DNA of 64,000 nucleotides. Origin: an uncultured Granulosicoccus sp. (GTDB taxonomy: Bacteria; Pseudomonadota; Gammaproteobacteria; Granulosicoccales; Granulosicoccaceae). A model generated the notes under the pieces. The model was not told the origin of the DNA. It was given only the letters and a program-made list of their open reading frames with translations, and ran no database searches. The position numbers were made by a program, and so were the translations under genes. Location: the NCBI GenBank assembly GCA_947499955.1, contig CANMQI010000007.1, forward strand, positions 310,001 to 374,000. The letters run 5' to 3'. The first letter of the stretch is position 1. Each line of letters starts with the position of its first letter. Positions 38,339 through 48,409 of the stretch are shown piece after piece.

Positions 38339-38938
38339 TCAGTTCGTGTTGAATTCGACGGTCGGATTGACGGCATCAGCTTCGCTGATCGTGAAATTTT
38401 CCTTGGGCTGCATGTCCGAATACATGAAACGGTGCCACCAGCGACCGGGAATGGTGCGCAATTCCGTGTTGTAGGTCTGAACAGCCTGGATATAGTCCCG
38501 TCGGGCTACGCTGATCCTGTTCTCGGTGCCTTCCAGTTGTTGCTGAAGGGCGAGAAAGTTTTCATTGGATTTCAGGTCGGGATAGGCTTCCACCACGACC
38601 ATCAGGCGCTGCAGTGCAGAACTCAGGGCGCCCTGATTAGCCTGGAACTGCTGGAAGGCTTCGGGGTCGGTCAGAATCTCCGGGGAGATATTCATCTGGG
38701 ATACCCGGGTACGCGCTTCGGTGACTTCGGTGAGCACATCGCGCTCCTGGCTGGCAAAACCTTCGACGGTATTGACAAGATTCGGAATCAGGTCGGCGCG
38801 TCGCTTGTACTGGTTCTGCACTTCGCTCCATCGACCGTTGACAGCCTCGTCGTAGGTTGGAATGTTGTTGATGCCACAGCCGCTGAGCACAACCAGGGCT
38901 ATCAGGGCACAAAGGCTTCGAAAGGGCTTGCTGATCAC
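38339..38938 (-). CDS. lemA: LemA family lipoprotein-like protein
   Basis: A 199-aa LemA-family protein. An N-terminal hydrophobic stretch ends in LVVLSGCGINN, a lipobox-like sequence with cysteine near residue 21. The helical LemA domain follows (NQYKRRADLIPNLVNTVEGFASQERDVLTEVTEAR, then GTENRISVARRDYIQAVQTYN). It is first in the lemA-TPM-TPM cluster, an arrangement seen in many bacteria. Biological role is not established; an envelope scaffolding role is inference. Confidence 0.93.
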   Translation of the reverse strand: MISKPFRSLCALIALVVLSGCGINNIPTYDEAVNGRWSEVQNQYKRRADLIPNLVNTVEGFASQERDVLTEVTEARTRVSQMNISPEILTDPEAFQQFQANQGALSSALQRLMVVVEAYPDLKSNENFLALQQQLEGTENRISVARRDYIQAVQTYNTELRTIPGRWWHRFMYSDMQPKENFTISEADAVNPTVEFNTN

Positions 38939-39101
38939 GATAAAGTTCTCCGTTCTGATGCAGCGGATGATAGCAGAAGCCCTCCCGCGGCCCGGCGCCG
39001 GGTGTCAGCTTGCGCTACTGCGTCGAGTGAATAATCGTGTCATGCCAAACGCGGGAAAACGAATGGATTCTCGTGCCTCCGTAGTGGGTAGAATGCCGGG
39101 T

Positions 39102-41066
39102 ATGCTCAGTTTCAATGATGTCGCCTGTAGACGCGACGGTAAACGCCTGTTTGGCGATGTCAACTTCGTGATTCATGCTGGCCAGAAGGTCGGGCTGACC
39201 GGTGCCAATGGTACGGGCAAGTCGAGCCTGTTCGCCATGATCCGCGGCGCTCTGGAGCCGGATACCGGCAGTATCAGTCTGCAGCAGCATGTGGGAATCA
39301 CGCATGTTGCACAGGAAACGCCGTCCTCCGAACGCTCGGCGCTGGATTATGTCATCGATGGCGATGAGCGTATCCGCAAGCTGCAGAGCGCCATTGAAAA
39401 CTGTCCCGATGAGCAGGGTGAGCGATTGGCCAGCCTGCTGGCAGATCTGGAACAGGCCGGCGGTTACACCGTGAATTCGCGTGCCGGTGCCTTGCTCAAT
39501 GGTCTGGGCTTTGCCACCAGTCAGCATCAGTGGCCGGTGTCGCGTTTTTCCGGAGGCTGGCGCATGCGTCTGAATCTCGGGCAGGCGCTGATGAGCCCGA
39601 ATGAACTGCTGTTGCTGGATGAGCCGACCAACCACCTGGATCTGGATGCCGTGTTGTGGCTGGAAAGCTGGCTACGTCAGCGTGAGGGCACACTGATTCT
39701 GGTGTCGCATGACCGTGAATTTCTCGATGCGGTGACCAATATGACGCTGCATATCGAATCCGAGGAAGTCACGCTGGTCAGCGGCAATTACACAGCCTTC
39801 GAACGCTGGCGGGCTGCACGGCTCAGTAATCAGCAGGCAGAGCACGAGAAGGCACAGGCACGGCGCCGTGAATTACAGGGGTTTGTGGATCGTTTCCGTG
39901 CCAAGGCCAGCAAGGCGCGGCAGGCACAGAGTCGTTTGAAAATGCTGGAACGACTGGGTGAAACACAGGCAGTGCGTCCCGATTCCCCCTTCACCTTCGG
40001 TTTTCGTACGCCTGACACCATGCCCAGCCCCTTGATCGTGCTGCAAAAGGCTGATCTGGGCTACGGCGACACCAAGGTACTGAACAAGGTCAATCTGACG
40101 GTGCAGGGGGGCGATCGCATCGGTTTGCTGGGAGTCAACGGTGCCGGTAAATCCACCCTGGTCAAAGCATTGGTTGGTTCTCTGTCGCTGCAGGCCGGCA
40201 GTCGAGTGCCTGCACAGAAACTGCGCATTGGTTATTTTGCTCAGCATCAGGTGGATCAGTTGCGTTCGGACCAGACGCCCTTACAGGCCTTGATGAGTCA
40301 TGACCCCAAGTTGAGTGAAACCCAGGCACGCACATTCCTGGGAACATTCGGCTTTGCCGGTGATCGTGCCCTGCAGGTGACATCCACCCTATCGGGTGGT
40401 GAACGCGCGCGGCTGGCTCTGTCGCTGATTGTTCAGGCACGCCCCAATCTGCTGTTACTGGATGAACCCACGAACCATCTCGACATTGTCATGCGGCAAG
40501 CCCTGGCTGATGCGCTGGTAGCCTTTGAGGGGGCCCTGCTGGTGATTTCGCACGATAGAACGATGTTGCGATCAGTGGTCGATGATCTTTGGCTGGTGGC
40601 TGGCGGCGAACTGAAACCGTTCGATGATGATCTGGACGGTTACGCACGCTGGCTGGCCAATCAGCGGCAGAGCGTTGCCTCGGAGCCGGATGCCGAGGCT
40701 GCGCAGGCTGACGATGACGCTATCGCCGACCCGTCGTGTGCGACTGGAACAAGCGCTGCATCCGTGGCTCCGGATCGACGCACTCAGAAACGACTCGATG
40801 CGGAACGGCGTACCCGACTGGCACCGCTGAGCCGTGCCGTGACGAACCATGAGAAGTTGCTGGACAAGGCGAGTAACCGTCTTGCAATGGTGCGCGAAAA
40901 GTTGAGTGATGAAGGGCTATACAATGATGAAAGAAAGGCAGAATTGACAGAATTTCTCGCAGAAGAGCTGGCCGCTCGTCAGGAAGTGGACAATGCGGAA
41001 GAGAAATTGCTTGAGAGCATGGAATTACTCGAATCAGCCAGCCAGGCACCAGAGGAAAAACGATGA
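39102..41066 (+). CDS. ABC-F ATPase (YheS type)
   Basis: A soluble twin-ABC protein of the ABC-F group, whose members act on the ribosome instead of transporting. Start ATG 39102 (MLSFNDVACRRDGKRL) fits the family; ATG 39093 and 39063 are alternatives. ABC1 has GANGTGKSS and FSGGWRMRLNL; the P-site-tRNA-interaction linker carries FRAKASKARQAQSRLKMLERL. ABC2 has GVNGAGKST and LSGGERARLAL; a charged coiled-coil C-terminus follows. The sequence follows E. coli YheS closely along its length (from memory). Its last codons overlap the next gene by 4 bases. Confidence 0.93.
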   Translation: MLSFNDVACRRDGKRLFGDVNFVIHAGQKVGLTGANGTGKSSLFAMIRGALEPDTGSISLQQHVGITHVAQETPSSERSALDYVIDGDERIRKLQSAIENCPDEQGERLASLLADLEQAGGYTVNSRAGALLNGLGFATSQHQWPVSRFSGGWRMRLNLGQALMSPNELLLLDEPTNHLDLDAVLWLESWLRQREGTLILVSHDREFLDAVTNMTLHIESEEVTLVSGNYTAFERWRAARLSNQQAEHEKAQARRRELQGFVDRFRAKASKARQAQSRLKMLERLGETQAVRPDSPFTFGFRTPDTMPSPLIVLQKADLGYGDTKVLNKVNLTVQGGDRIGLLGVNGAGKSTLVKALVGSLSLQAGSRVPAQKLRIGYFAQHQVDQLRSDQTPLQALMSHDPKLSETQARTFLGTFGFAGDRALQVTSTLSGGERARLALSLIVQARPNLLLLDEPTNHLDIVMRQALADALVAFEGALLVISHDRTMLRSVVDDLWLVAGGELKPFDDDLDGYARWLANQRQSVASEPDAEAAQADDDAIADPSCATGTSAASVAPDRRTQKRLDAERRTRLAPLSRAVTNHEKLLDKASNRLAMVREKLSDEGLYNDERKAELTEFLAEELAARQEVDNAEEKLLESMELLESASQAPEEKR

Positions 41067-41803
41067 CTTTCAAAAAGCTACGCAAGACAGGTTCATGGGC
41101 CACGCTGCTGGTCGCCACGGTTACATGGTTGCCCGGTGTGCTTCAGGCAGACTCTCTGGGAGCCCTGAGTAACCTCGATCAGGAAAAATTCGAAGAGCTG
41201 GCTGAAAATCTCGGTGCAGCGACCCATTACAAGGGTGTTACCCCTGCCGAAGGACTGGGCATCATCGGCTTCGACGTGGGCATCGTGCTGTCGAGCACGG
41301 ATATCAACAGCGACCTGTTCGATGAAGCCAGTGAAGGTTCGTTCGACGGCAGCGCATTCAATCTGGCACGCGTTCAGGTCCACAAGGGGCTGCCTTTCGG
41401 TCTGGACATCGGCGCATCGGTGGCCAAGGGCATCGACAACGATGCAACGGTGTTGGGTGCGGAAGTGCGCTACAGCCTGCTTGATGGTGGCGTTGTGTCG
41501 CCGGCGGTCGGTATTCGGGCCAGTTACAGCCAGATGGAAGGTATCGATGATCTGGATGTGAACAACGCGGCGCTGGAACTGAGCGTCTCCAAGGGCTTCC
41601 TGATGTTCACTCCCTATGCCGGCATCGGTATCGTGCGCACCACCGCCGATCCGGCTGCAGAAACGGGTCTGGCAGAAGAGTCGGTGGATCTGGAAAAACT
41701 GTATGTAGGCCTCACTATCAATCTGGGTGTTGCGATAACTCTGGAAGCCGATCAGACTGGTGATATCGAGACCTACACTGCCAAGGCAGGCATACGATTC
41801 TAG
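41063..41803 (+). CDS. probable outer-membrane beta-barrel protein
   Basis: A 246-aa exported protein of unknown function. The signal peptide runs to about residue 30 (WATLLVATVTWLPGVLQA|DS). The mature part has alternating hydrophobic beta-strand patterns (GLDIGASVAKGIDNDATVLGAEVRYSL; VVSPAVGIRASYSQM). It ends in an aromatic residue (AGIRF), the usual C-terminal signal of outer-membrane barrels. Its ATG overlaps the stop of the ABC-F gene (ATGA), so translation of the two is probably coupled, which is odd for an envelope protein and a ribosome factor. Confidence 0.7.
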   Translation: MTFKKLRKTGSWATLLVATVTWLPGVLQADSLGALSNLDQEKFEELAENLGAATHYKGVTPAEGLGIIGFDVGIVLSSTDINSDLFDEASEGSFDGSAFNLARVQVHKGLPFGLDIGASVAKGIDNDATVLGAEVRYSLLDGGVVSPAVGIRASYSQMEGIDDLDVNNAALELSVSKGFLMFTPYAGIGIVRTTADPAAETGLAEESVDLEKLYVGLTINLGVAITLEADQTGDIETYTAKAGIRF

Positions 41804-41858
41804 GCGTCGGGCAAGTCGCCTCGTTCGGCGACTGCAACTGACCGGAGAACAGATTCAG

Positions 41859-42113
41859 ATGACAGACACGAGTAACCCACCAGGAACTGGTACGACACAA
41901 GGTTCTGGATCCGATGTACGCCCCGGTACCAGTTTCTGGCGCATTGCCCAGAGCGTTGGTGCGGGTCTGATCGGTGTTCAGTCCAGGAAGAACCGCGAGC
42001 GTGATTTTACCGAAGGCAAGCCGATACACTTCCTTGTGGGTGGTGTGATTGGTACCGTCCTGTTTCTGCTGGCCGTCTGGCTTCTGGTTCAATACCTGCT
42101 GGCGACCAGCTGA
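41859..42113 (+). CDS. DUF2970 small membrane protein
   Basis: An 84-aa protein starting at ATG 41859 (MTDTSNPPGTG). A hydrophilic N-terminus is followed by the DUF2970 block FWRIAQSVGAGLIGVQSRKNRERDFTEGKP and one membrane helix (about 57-80, GGVIGTVLFLLAVWLLVQYL). The GVQSRKNRERDF motif is the family hallmark. Function unknown. It lies 55 bases after the barrel gene, on the same strand. Confidence 0.85.
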   Translation: MTDTSNPPGTGTTQGSGSDVRPGTSFWRIAQSVGAGLIGVQSRKNRERDFTEGKPIHFLVGGVIGTVLFLLAVWLLVQYLLATS

Positions 42114-42225
42114 AGCGTTCTGACTGAAACAGCCACCGGTGAGTTGCATCGCGTCGGCTAGGGCCGTGTCAGCCTGAGCGGCTGCACCAGCTGCATGCCA
42201 GCGCGCGCTCAGCGCACGCCGTTCA

Positions 42226-42249
42226 TCCGCAGTGCTTACGCACTGCGGA
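42226..42249. terminator. terminator hairpin between the DUF2970 gene and valS
   Basis: TCCGCAGTGC (42226-42235), a TTAC loop, and the perfect complement GCACTGCGGA (42240-42249). The two genes converge here; the hairpin starts 12 bases beyond the valS stop. No T-run on either strand. Confidence 0.6.
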
Positions 42250-42260
42250 CAGGGTGCTGA

Positions 42261-45059
42261 CTACATGGCGGCGATACGTTCTCGCTGCTGTTCCAACTGC
42301 TGCAATGAGGTATTGGCCTCATCGAGCTTGCGCTGCTCGGCTTCGACCACACTGGCAGGCGCCTTGGCCGTAAAGCCGGCATTGCCCAATTTACCGCTCA
42401 AACTGGTGACCAGCTTGGTCAGCTTGTCTACTTCCCGTGTCAAACGCGCCAGCTCGGCATCCTTGTCGATCAATCCGGCCATCGGAATCAACAGTTTGAG
42501 TTGATCGACCAGCGAAACTGCCGATTCGGGCGCTTCGGCGTTGGCATCGAGTACCGTGATCGTATCGAGCCGTGCCAGTGAGATCAGCAACTCGCGATGT
42601 CGCTCCAGGCGATCGATATCGACCGCAGAGGACTCTGCAAAGTAGAGAGGCAGACGCTTGCCGGGGTTGATGTTCATCTCCGAACGAATACGACGCACAC
42701 CCATGACCACCTGCTTGACCCATTCGATTTCCTCCAGCGCCTGCTGATCGACAAGCTCGGCGTCACTGATCGGGTAGGGCTGCAGAGAGATGGTGTCTCC
42801 GGATTTGCCTGCCAGAGGGGCAAGCTGTTGCCATAGTTCCTCGGTAATGAACGGCATGATCGGGTGAGCCAGTCGCAGAGTGGTTTCCAGTACACGAACC
42901 AGCGTGATACGTGTGGCCTGCTTCTGCTCCTCGCTCGCGTCACCATTGAGGATCGGCTTGGCCATTTCCAGATACCAATCGCAGTACTCGTTCCAGATGA
43001 ACTCGTACAAGGCAGTTGCTGCCAGATCGAAACGGTACTCGTCGATATGGGTGGCAACAGCCGCTTCGGTCTGTTGCAGTTGACTGATGATCCAGCGATC
43101 GATGGGATTGCGCTCGGCGGGGACATGGCTTGCGTCCATGCCTTCGGTATTCATCAGAACGTAGCGGGTGGCGTTGAACAACTTGTTGCAGAAGTTGCGA
43201 TAACCCTCGACCCGTTTCAGATCAAAGCGGATATCACGCCCGTTCGAGGCCAGTGAGGCAAAGGTGAAACGCAGCGCATCGGTGCCATAGCTTGGAATAC
43301 CATCGGCAAATTCCTTGCGCGTCTGCGCTTCGATGGCCTTGGCCTTGTGATCCTGCATGAGGTTGGCGGTACGCTTTTCAACCAGTGCTTCCAGTTCGAT
43401 GCCATCGATGATATCCAGCGGATCAAGCACATTACCCTTGGATTTGGACATCTTCTGGCCGGAAGAATCTCGCACCAGGCCGTGCATGTAGACATCACGG
43501 AACGGCACTTCGCCGTCCATGAAATAGGTGCCGAACATGACCATGCGGGCCACCCAGAAGAAGATGATGTCAAAGCCTGTGACCAGTACCGTACCGGGGT
43601 AGAAAGTCTGCAGCCGCTCGGTATTCTCCGGCCAGCCCAGCGTGGCGAAGGGCCACAGTGCCGATGAGAACCAGGTATCCAGCACATCGTCGTCCTGACG
43701 CAAGGGGAGCTCTGCCGCCAGTGAATACTTGCTGCGAACGGCAGCTTCACTCTCTGCCACGTAGATGTTGCCAGCCTCGTCATACCAGGCGGGTATGCGG
43801 TGTCCCCACCAGATCTGGCGGCTGATGCACCAGTCTTCGATGTTCTCCAGCCACTGATTGTAGGTTCGAGACCAGTTACCCGGTACGAAATCGATACGGC
43901 CGCTGGAGACAGCATCCAACGAGGGCTTGATGATGGCGGTGTGACCGCCAGGGCGACCGTCTGGTAGTTCGTCCCGTGTCAGGTCGACATACCATTGATC
44001 GGTCAGGTAAGGCTCTACCACGGCACCTGAGCGATCCCCGCGCGGCACCATCAGTTTATGTGCCTTGGTTTCAACCAGCAGTCCGGCTGCGTCCATGTCC
44101 GCGATGATTCGCTTGCGGGCCTCGTAGCGATCCAGACCACGATAGGCGTCAGGCACCGAGTCGTTCATCGCCGCATCGTTGGTGAGCACGTTGATGACTT
44201 CAAGATTGTGTCGCAATCCCAGTGCATGGTCGTTGAAGTCATGCGCAGGGGTGATCTTGACGCAACCGGAACCGAACTCCGGGTCGACGTAGTCGTCGGC
44301 CACGATGGGAATTTCGCGACCCACCAGTGGCAAGGTGATGGTCTTGCCCACCAGGTGACGGAAGCGCTCGTCATCGGGATGCACGGCAACGGCCGTATCA
44401 CCCAGCAGGGTCTCGGGGCGGGTGGTGGCAATGACCAGCGAGCCGCTGCCATCGGTCAATGGATAGCGGAAATGCCACAGACTGCCATCTTCCTCTTCAC
44501 TGAGTACTTCCAGATCGGACAAGGCGGTGTGCAGTACCGGGTCCCAGTTGACCAGTCGCTTGCCACGATAGATAAGGCCATCGTCATGCAGCCGGATGAA
44601 GACATCCTGCACAGCCTTGGACATGCCTTCGTCCATGGTGAAGCGTTCTGCCTGCCAGTCGGGTGAGGCACCCAGGCGGCGCAGTTGGCGCGTGATGTTG
44701 CCACCCGATTCTTCCTTCCACTGCCAGACTCTTTCCAGGAAGGCTTCACGGCCCAGGTCGTGGCGCGTCTTGCCTTCCTTGTTGATCTGTCGTTCCACCA
44801 GCATCTGCGTGGCGATACCGGCATGATCGCAGCCGGGCTGCCACAGAGTATTGTCACCGAGCATGCGGTGATAACGGATCAGGGCATCCATGATGGTGTC
44901 CTGAAAGGCATGACCCATGTGCAGAGTGCCCGTCACATTGGGTGGCGGGATCATGATGCAATAAGGTTTGCCATCACCCTGGGGGGCAAAGTAGCCGTTC
45001 TCTTCCCAGGTGCTGTACCAACGTTCTTCGATGGCTTTGGGGTTATATGTCTTGTCCAT
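42261..45059 (-). CDS. valS: valyl-tRNA synthetase
   Basis: Class Ia synthetase that charges tRNA-Val and edits threonine. The 932-aa protein has the HIGH-type motif HMGH at 47-50 ([12 protein letters not shown]), the CP1 editing domain ([19 protein letters not shown]), the KMSKS loop near 535 ([10 protein letters not shown]), an anticodon-binding domain and a C-terminal coiled-coil arm ([18 protein letters not shown]). The valS-holC-pepA order is conserved in gammaproteobacteria. Confidence 0.99.
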   Translation of the reverse strand: MDKTYNPKAIEERWYSTWEENGYFAPQGDGKPYCIMIPPPNVTGTLHMGHAFQDTIMDALIRYHRMLGDNTLWQPGCDHAGIATQMLVERQINKEGKTRHDLGREAFLERVWQWKEESGGNITRQLRRLGASPDWQAERFTMDEGMSKAVQDVFIRLHDDGLIYRGKRLVNWDPVLHTALSDLEVLSEEEDGSLWHFRYPLTDGSGSLVIATTRPETLLGDTAVAVHPDDERFRHLVGKTITLPLVGREIPIVADDYVDPEFGSGCVKITPAHDFNDHALGLRHNLEVINVLTNDAAMNDSVPDAYRGLDRYEARKRIIADMDAAGLLVETKAHKLMVPRGDRSGAVVEPYLTDQWYVDLTRDELPDGRPGGHTAIIKPSLDAVSSGRIDFVPGNWSRTYNQWLENIEDWCISRQIWWGHRIPAWYDEAGNIYVAESEAAVRSKYSLAAELPLRQDDDVLDTWFSSALWPFATLGWPENTERLQTFYPGTVLVTGFDIIFFWVARMVMFGTYFMDGEVPFRDVYMHGLVRDSSGQKMSKSKGNVLDPLDIIDGIELEALVEKRTANLMQDHKAKAIEAQTRKEFADGIPSYGTDALRFTFASLASNGRDIRFDLKRVEGYRNFCNKLFNATRYVLMNTEGMDASHVPAERNPIDRWIISQLQQTEAAVATHIDEYRFDLAATALYEFIWNEYCDWYLEMAKPILNGDASEEQKQATRITLVRVLETTLRLAHPIMPFITEELWQQLAPLAGKSGDTISLQPYPISDAELVDQQALEEIEWVKQVVMGVRRIRSEMNINPGKRLPLYFAESSAVDIDRLERHRELLISLARLDTITVLDANAEAPESAVSLVDQLKLLIPMAGLIDKDAELARLTREVDKLTKLVTSLSGKLGNAGFTAKAPASVVEAEQRKLDEANTSLQQLEQQRERIAAM

Positions 45060-45161
45060 CGGGATAGTCTACTTCTTCGGTTGCGTCTGGGGGCTGTGTA
45101 GTGGCGGCACAAGACAGTTCACGGTAGCGCTTGTTCCAGAACTACCTCGATCTGTCTGGCC

Positions 45162-45180
45162 GGGGTCAGAGTATAAATGC
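45162..45180. repeat. GGGGTCAGAGTATA motif in the valS-holC gap
   Basis: GGGGTCAG at 45162-45169 continues as AGTATAAATGC. It shares its first eight bases with the motif at 22413. The 134-base gap between holC and valS holds no gene. Strings of this form are frequent near REP-associated transposases; here none is present. Confidence 0.25.
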
Positions 45181-45193
45181 AGTTGGGTTCACG

Positions 45194-45631
45194 TCACGCA
45201 ATCTTGTGATGATGCAGTGGGTAACCGCGCTGCTGGTAGAAGCGATAGCGCAGGCGCCCGGCACCTTGCACCTCGGGCTGCTCGTTGACGACTTCCAGCG
45301 TTCTGTCAAAGCGTGAGAAAAACGAGGGGACCTCTGTCGCCAGATTGATCAGCAGATTGCGATCATTGCCCGGCATGCCTGAGGACAGGAGTACCGGGTC
45401 ATTGTCACTGCTGCTGACAACATGTTCAGTGGGCAGTCGGTGATGACCTATGAAGCTCATGGCGCGAAAATCCCACAAGGATCTGTCCAGCTGCTCGAGT
45501 TGCTGTTCCGAATCACTGTAGATGAAAACCTTCTGCCGGGCGCCCACAGCCTTTTCGGCCAGTTTGCAGACCAGATGAAGTCGTGCCAGCGGGTCAATTC
45601 CCGCCAGCACGTAAAAGTCGATCCTGGTCAC
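45194..45631 (-). CDS. holC: DNA polymerase III chi subunit
   Basis: A 145-aa clamp-loader accessory that links the complex to SSB. Family features: MTRIDFYVLAG at the start, KLAEKAVGARQKVFIYSDSEQQLEQLDRSLWDF, then FIGHHRL and the NLA strand near residue 97. Only four bases separate it from the pepA stop. The pepA-holC-valS order supports the call. Confidence 0.93.
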   Translation of the reverse strand: MTRIDFYVLAGIDPLARLHLVCKLAEKAVGARQKVFIYSDSEQQLEQLDRSLWDFRAMSFIGHHRLPTEHVVSSSDNDPVLLSSGMPGNDRNLLINLATEVPSFFSRFDRTLEVVNEQPEVQGAGRLRYRFYQQRGYPLHHHKIA

Positions 45632-45635
45632 CGCT

Positions 45636-47126
45636 TCAATCCAGACGGTTGAACAGGTAGTTCATCAAGAGCGGGACCGGGCGACCGGTAGCACCCTTGT
45701 CCTTGCCACTGGTCCAGGCGGTTCCCGCAATATCCAGATGCGCCCAGTTGAACTGTGTAGCAAAACGCGAGAGAAAGCAGGCGGCCGTGATGGTGCCTGC
45801 AGGGCGGCCACCGATATTGGCCATGTCGGCAAAGTTGGAATCCAGCTGCGGTTGATAGTCGTCCCACAATGGCAGTGACCAGCAGCGGTCACCGCTCTGT
45901 TCGCCGGCGTCGATCAGGGCAGAGATCGTTTTCTGATCGTTGCCGAGGACGGCGCTGGCGACATGGCCCAGCGCGATGATGCAGGCTCCCGTGAGTGTGG
46001 CCATGTCGATGACGGTGTCCGGGTCGAAGCGTTCGGCATAGGTCAGGGCATCGCATAGCACGAGTCGGCCTTCAGCGTCAGTATTGAGTATCTCGATACT
46101 CTGGCCCGATAGTGACGTCACGACATCGCCGGGTCGAGCGGCATCGCCGTCAGGCATGTTCTCGGCCGCCGCGACGATACCGATGACATTCAGAGGGAGT
46201 TGCAGGCTTGCCACTGCATGCATGACACCGAAGACGCTGGCGGCGCCACACATGTCATATTTCATCTCATCCATGGAGTCGGACGGTTTGATGGAGATGC
46301 CGCCGGTATCGAATGTAACGCCCTTGCCAATGAAAACGATGGGCTTGCCCGCGCGCTTGCGACCCTTGTGTTCCATGACGATAAGCTTGCCGGGCTGCTT
46401 GCTGCCGCGCGACACGGCCAGAAAGGCTCCCATGCCCAGGGATTCCATCTCATCTTCATCGACGATGGTGGCAGTCAGTGATTCATGTTCGGCGGCGAGT
46501 GTCTCAGCCTGGACGGCAAGATAGGAGGGGGTACAGATATTGGGTGCAAGATTTCCCAGATCTCGCGTGAGCTGCATGCCTTTACCTGTCGAGACGCCGC
46601 GTTGTACCGCTGTTGTCACCGTTTCAAGCTGCGTTTTATCGATGCTCAGTACGCACTCTTCAAGAGCTGCGGCCGAGGGTGCATCACGGCGCGGGTGCAG
46701 CGTGAAGACATAGGCGCTGCTGACCAGATCCGTCGCCAGCTGTTCAGCCATGGATGCCGCTGACAAGGTGTCATCGGCAACAGCACTCAGGCAGTCACTG
46801 ACAAGCAGGGTGGCAGGTGTTGCCAGTAGCGCCTTGCAGGCAGCCTTGCTGGAAGCTCGCCACGCACTCGCGCCGAACTCACGGCGTTCGCCGAGACCGA
46901 CCAGCAGGACGCGCGAGGCGGCGGTACCGGGCAGTGCATGCAACAGCAGGGTTTCGGCCTTCCCGCCCTTGAAGTCTCCGCTGTCATATAACGCCTTGAG
47001 TTGCCCGTCGGAATCCTTGTCGATCTTGCGAGCAGCACCTTTCAGACGGCCATCGGCAAACAGAAAGAGCAGTTGACAGGCATTGTCAGCTGTTCGAGGC
47101 AAGCGGTTTGCAACATTGATCTGCAT
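45636..47126 (-). CDS. pepA: leucyl aminopeptidase (PepA)
   Basis: M17 zinc/manganese aminopeptidase; in E. coli PepA also binds DNA at Xer sites. Start at ATG 47126 (MQINVANRLPRTADN), 496 aa; the longer frame adds 20 residues. The C-terminal catalytic domain has GKGVTFDTGGISIKPS with metal and lysine ligands, MKYDMCGAA, and NTDAEGRLVL near 345. The N-terminal macro-like domain is normal in length. It diverges from lptF across about 160 bases. Confidence 0.97.
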   Translation of the reverse strand: MQINVANRLPRTADNACQLLFLFADGRLKGAARKIDKDSDGQLKALYDSGDFKGGKAETLLLHALPGTAASRVLLVGLGERREFGASAWRASSKAACKALLATPATLLVSDCLSAVADDTLSAASMAEQLATDLVSSAYVFTLHPRRDAPSAAALEECVLSIDKTQLETVTTAVQRGVSTGKGMQLTRDLGNLAPNICTPSYLAVQAETLAAEHESLTATIVDEDEMESLGMGAFLAVSRGSKQPGKLIVMEHKGRKRAGKPIVFIGKGVTFDTGGISIKPSDSMDEMKYDMCGAASVFGVMHAVASLQLPLNVIGIVAAAENMPDGDAARPGDVVTSLSGQSIEILNTDAEGRLVLCDALTYAERFDPDTVIDMATLTGACIIALGHVASAVLGNDQKTISALIDAGEQSGDRCWSLPLWDDYQPQLDSNFADMANIGGRPAGTITAACFLSRFATQFNWAHLDIAGTAWTSGKDKGATGRPVPLLMNYLFNRLD

Positions 47127-47284
47127 GGGTTCTACAATTTCCGAGTATCTGTTCTCTACTAGTGTACTGCAGCTTATGAAGTACACTTGTCATTGGCAAC
47201 CGTGAGTCTCACTTTGCCGGCGATGCTTGAGCTTGTGAAGACAGGCTGAACGTCAACTGCCTGTTCATGGATAAGCTGTTCACT

Positions 47285-48409
47285 ATGCGAATACTTGATC
47301 GCTACCTGATGAAGGAAATGCTGGTCACCTGGTTGGCGGTACTGATCGTGCTGCTGGTCATCATGATCGGCAATGTCCTCGGACGCAGTCTGTCGAGCGT
47401 CACCGACGGTGCCATTCAGGCGGACATGCTGTTGATACTGGTGGGGGTCAAGTCCATCAGTCTGCTGGTGACACTCATCCCATTGGGTCTGTATCTGGGA
47501 ATTCTGCTGGCTCATGGTCGTTTCTATCGTGACAACGAGATGTCGGTCATGCAGGCCTGCGGCGTTGGCTGGGTTGATCTGTTGCGACCCACGGCCGTTA
47601 TCGGTGTGCTGGGTGTCATCTTCATTTCCATACTGACGGTATTTGCATCTCCGTGGGCTGCTCGTTACGAGCAGCAACTCAAACAGACCATTCGCGATCA
47701 GTCAGCACTGAGTCTGGTGACACCGGGCAAGTTCATCGAGTCCAGTGATGGCAACACGGTGTTCTTCGCGCGCCAGAGCAATCCGGAGAGAACACAGTTC
47801 AATGATGTCTTCATGTATCGACAGAAGGGAGAGGGCATGCCGGCAGTGGACTCGGCCAGAGTAGCCTCCTACCAGGTGGATCCGGAAAGCGGTGATGAAT
47901 ATCTGGTATTCACCGATGGGCAAACCAGTGTCGGCAAGCCAGGTGACGATGAATACACGATTACCGACTTCAAGCGTCAGGGGATTCTGCGGCCCAGGGA
48001 AGAAACCGGCGAACCGCGACTGATCATCAAGGGCAAGCGACTATCGGAGTTGTGGGGTACCGGCGATGCTGCCGATCAGGCCGAACTGCAATGGCGTATC
48101 TCCATTCCCTTGGCAGCGTTGCTGCTGGCCTTGCTGGCGGTGCCGCTCAGTTACACCTCACCGCGCGAAGGTCGATTTGGCAAGATCGCCATTGCCATAC
48201 TCATCTATATTCCCTACGCCAATCTGCTGGTGCTGATGCGCAAGTGGATTGCGGCCGGCACGGTGCCTCCCTGGGTCGGGTTGTGGCCGGTTCATATCGC
48301 CATAGCCTGCCTCATACTGGTGTTGTTGGCCAAGAGAGTGGGCTGGTCATGGCTGTCTGATCGCTATCTGCACAGATCGCCGTCGGTGAATGCACAGGGG
48401 ACTGCATGA
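47285..48409 (+). CDS. lptF: LptF, LPS export permease subunit
   Basis: Inner-membrane permease of the LptB2FG transporter that extracts lipopolysaccharide. Start ATG 47285 (MRILDRYLMKEMLVTW) gives 374 aa; 47267 adds six residues. Six membrane segments flank a periplasmic beta-jellyroll (about 125-260, with FIESSDGNTVFFARQ). YLGILLAHGRFYRDNEMSVMQACG is the coupling-helix region. Its TGA overlaps the lptG ATG (ATGA at 48406-48409). Confidence 0.97.
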   Translation: MRILDRYLMKEMLVTWLAVLIVLLVIMIGNVLGRSLSSVTDGAIQADMLLILVGVKSISLLVTLIPLGLYLGILLAHGRFYRDNEMSVMQACGVGWVDLLRPTAVIGVLGVIFISILTVFASPWAARYEQQLKQTIRDQSALSLVTPGKFIESSDGNTVFFARQSNPERTQFNDVFMYRQKGEGMPAVDSARVASYQVDPESGDEYLVFTDGQTSVGKPGDDEYTITDFKRQGILRPREETGEPRLIIKGKRLSELWGTGDAADQAELQWRISIPLAALLLALLAVPLSYTSPREGRFGKIAIAILIYIPYANLLVLMRKWIAAGTVPPWVGLWPVHIAIACLILVLLAKRVGWSWLSDRYLHRSPSVNAQGTA

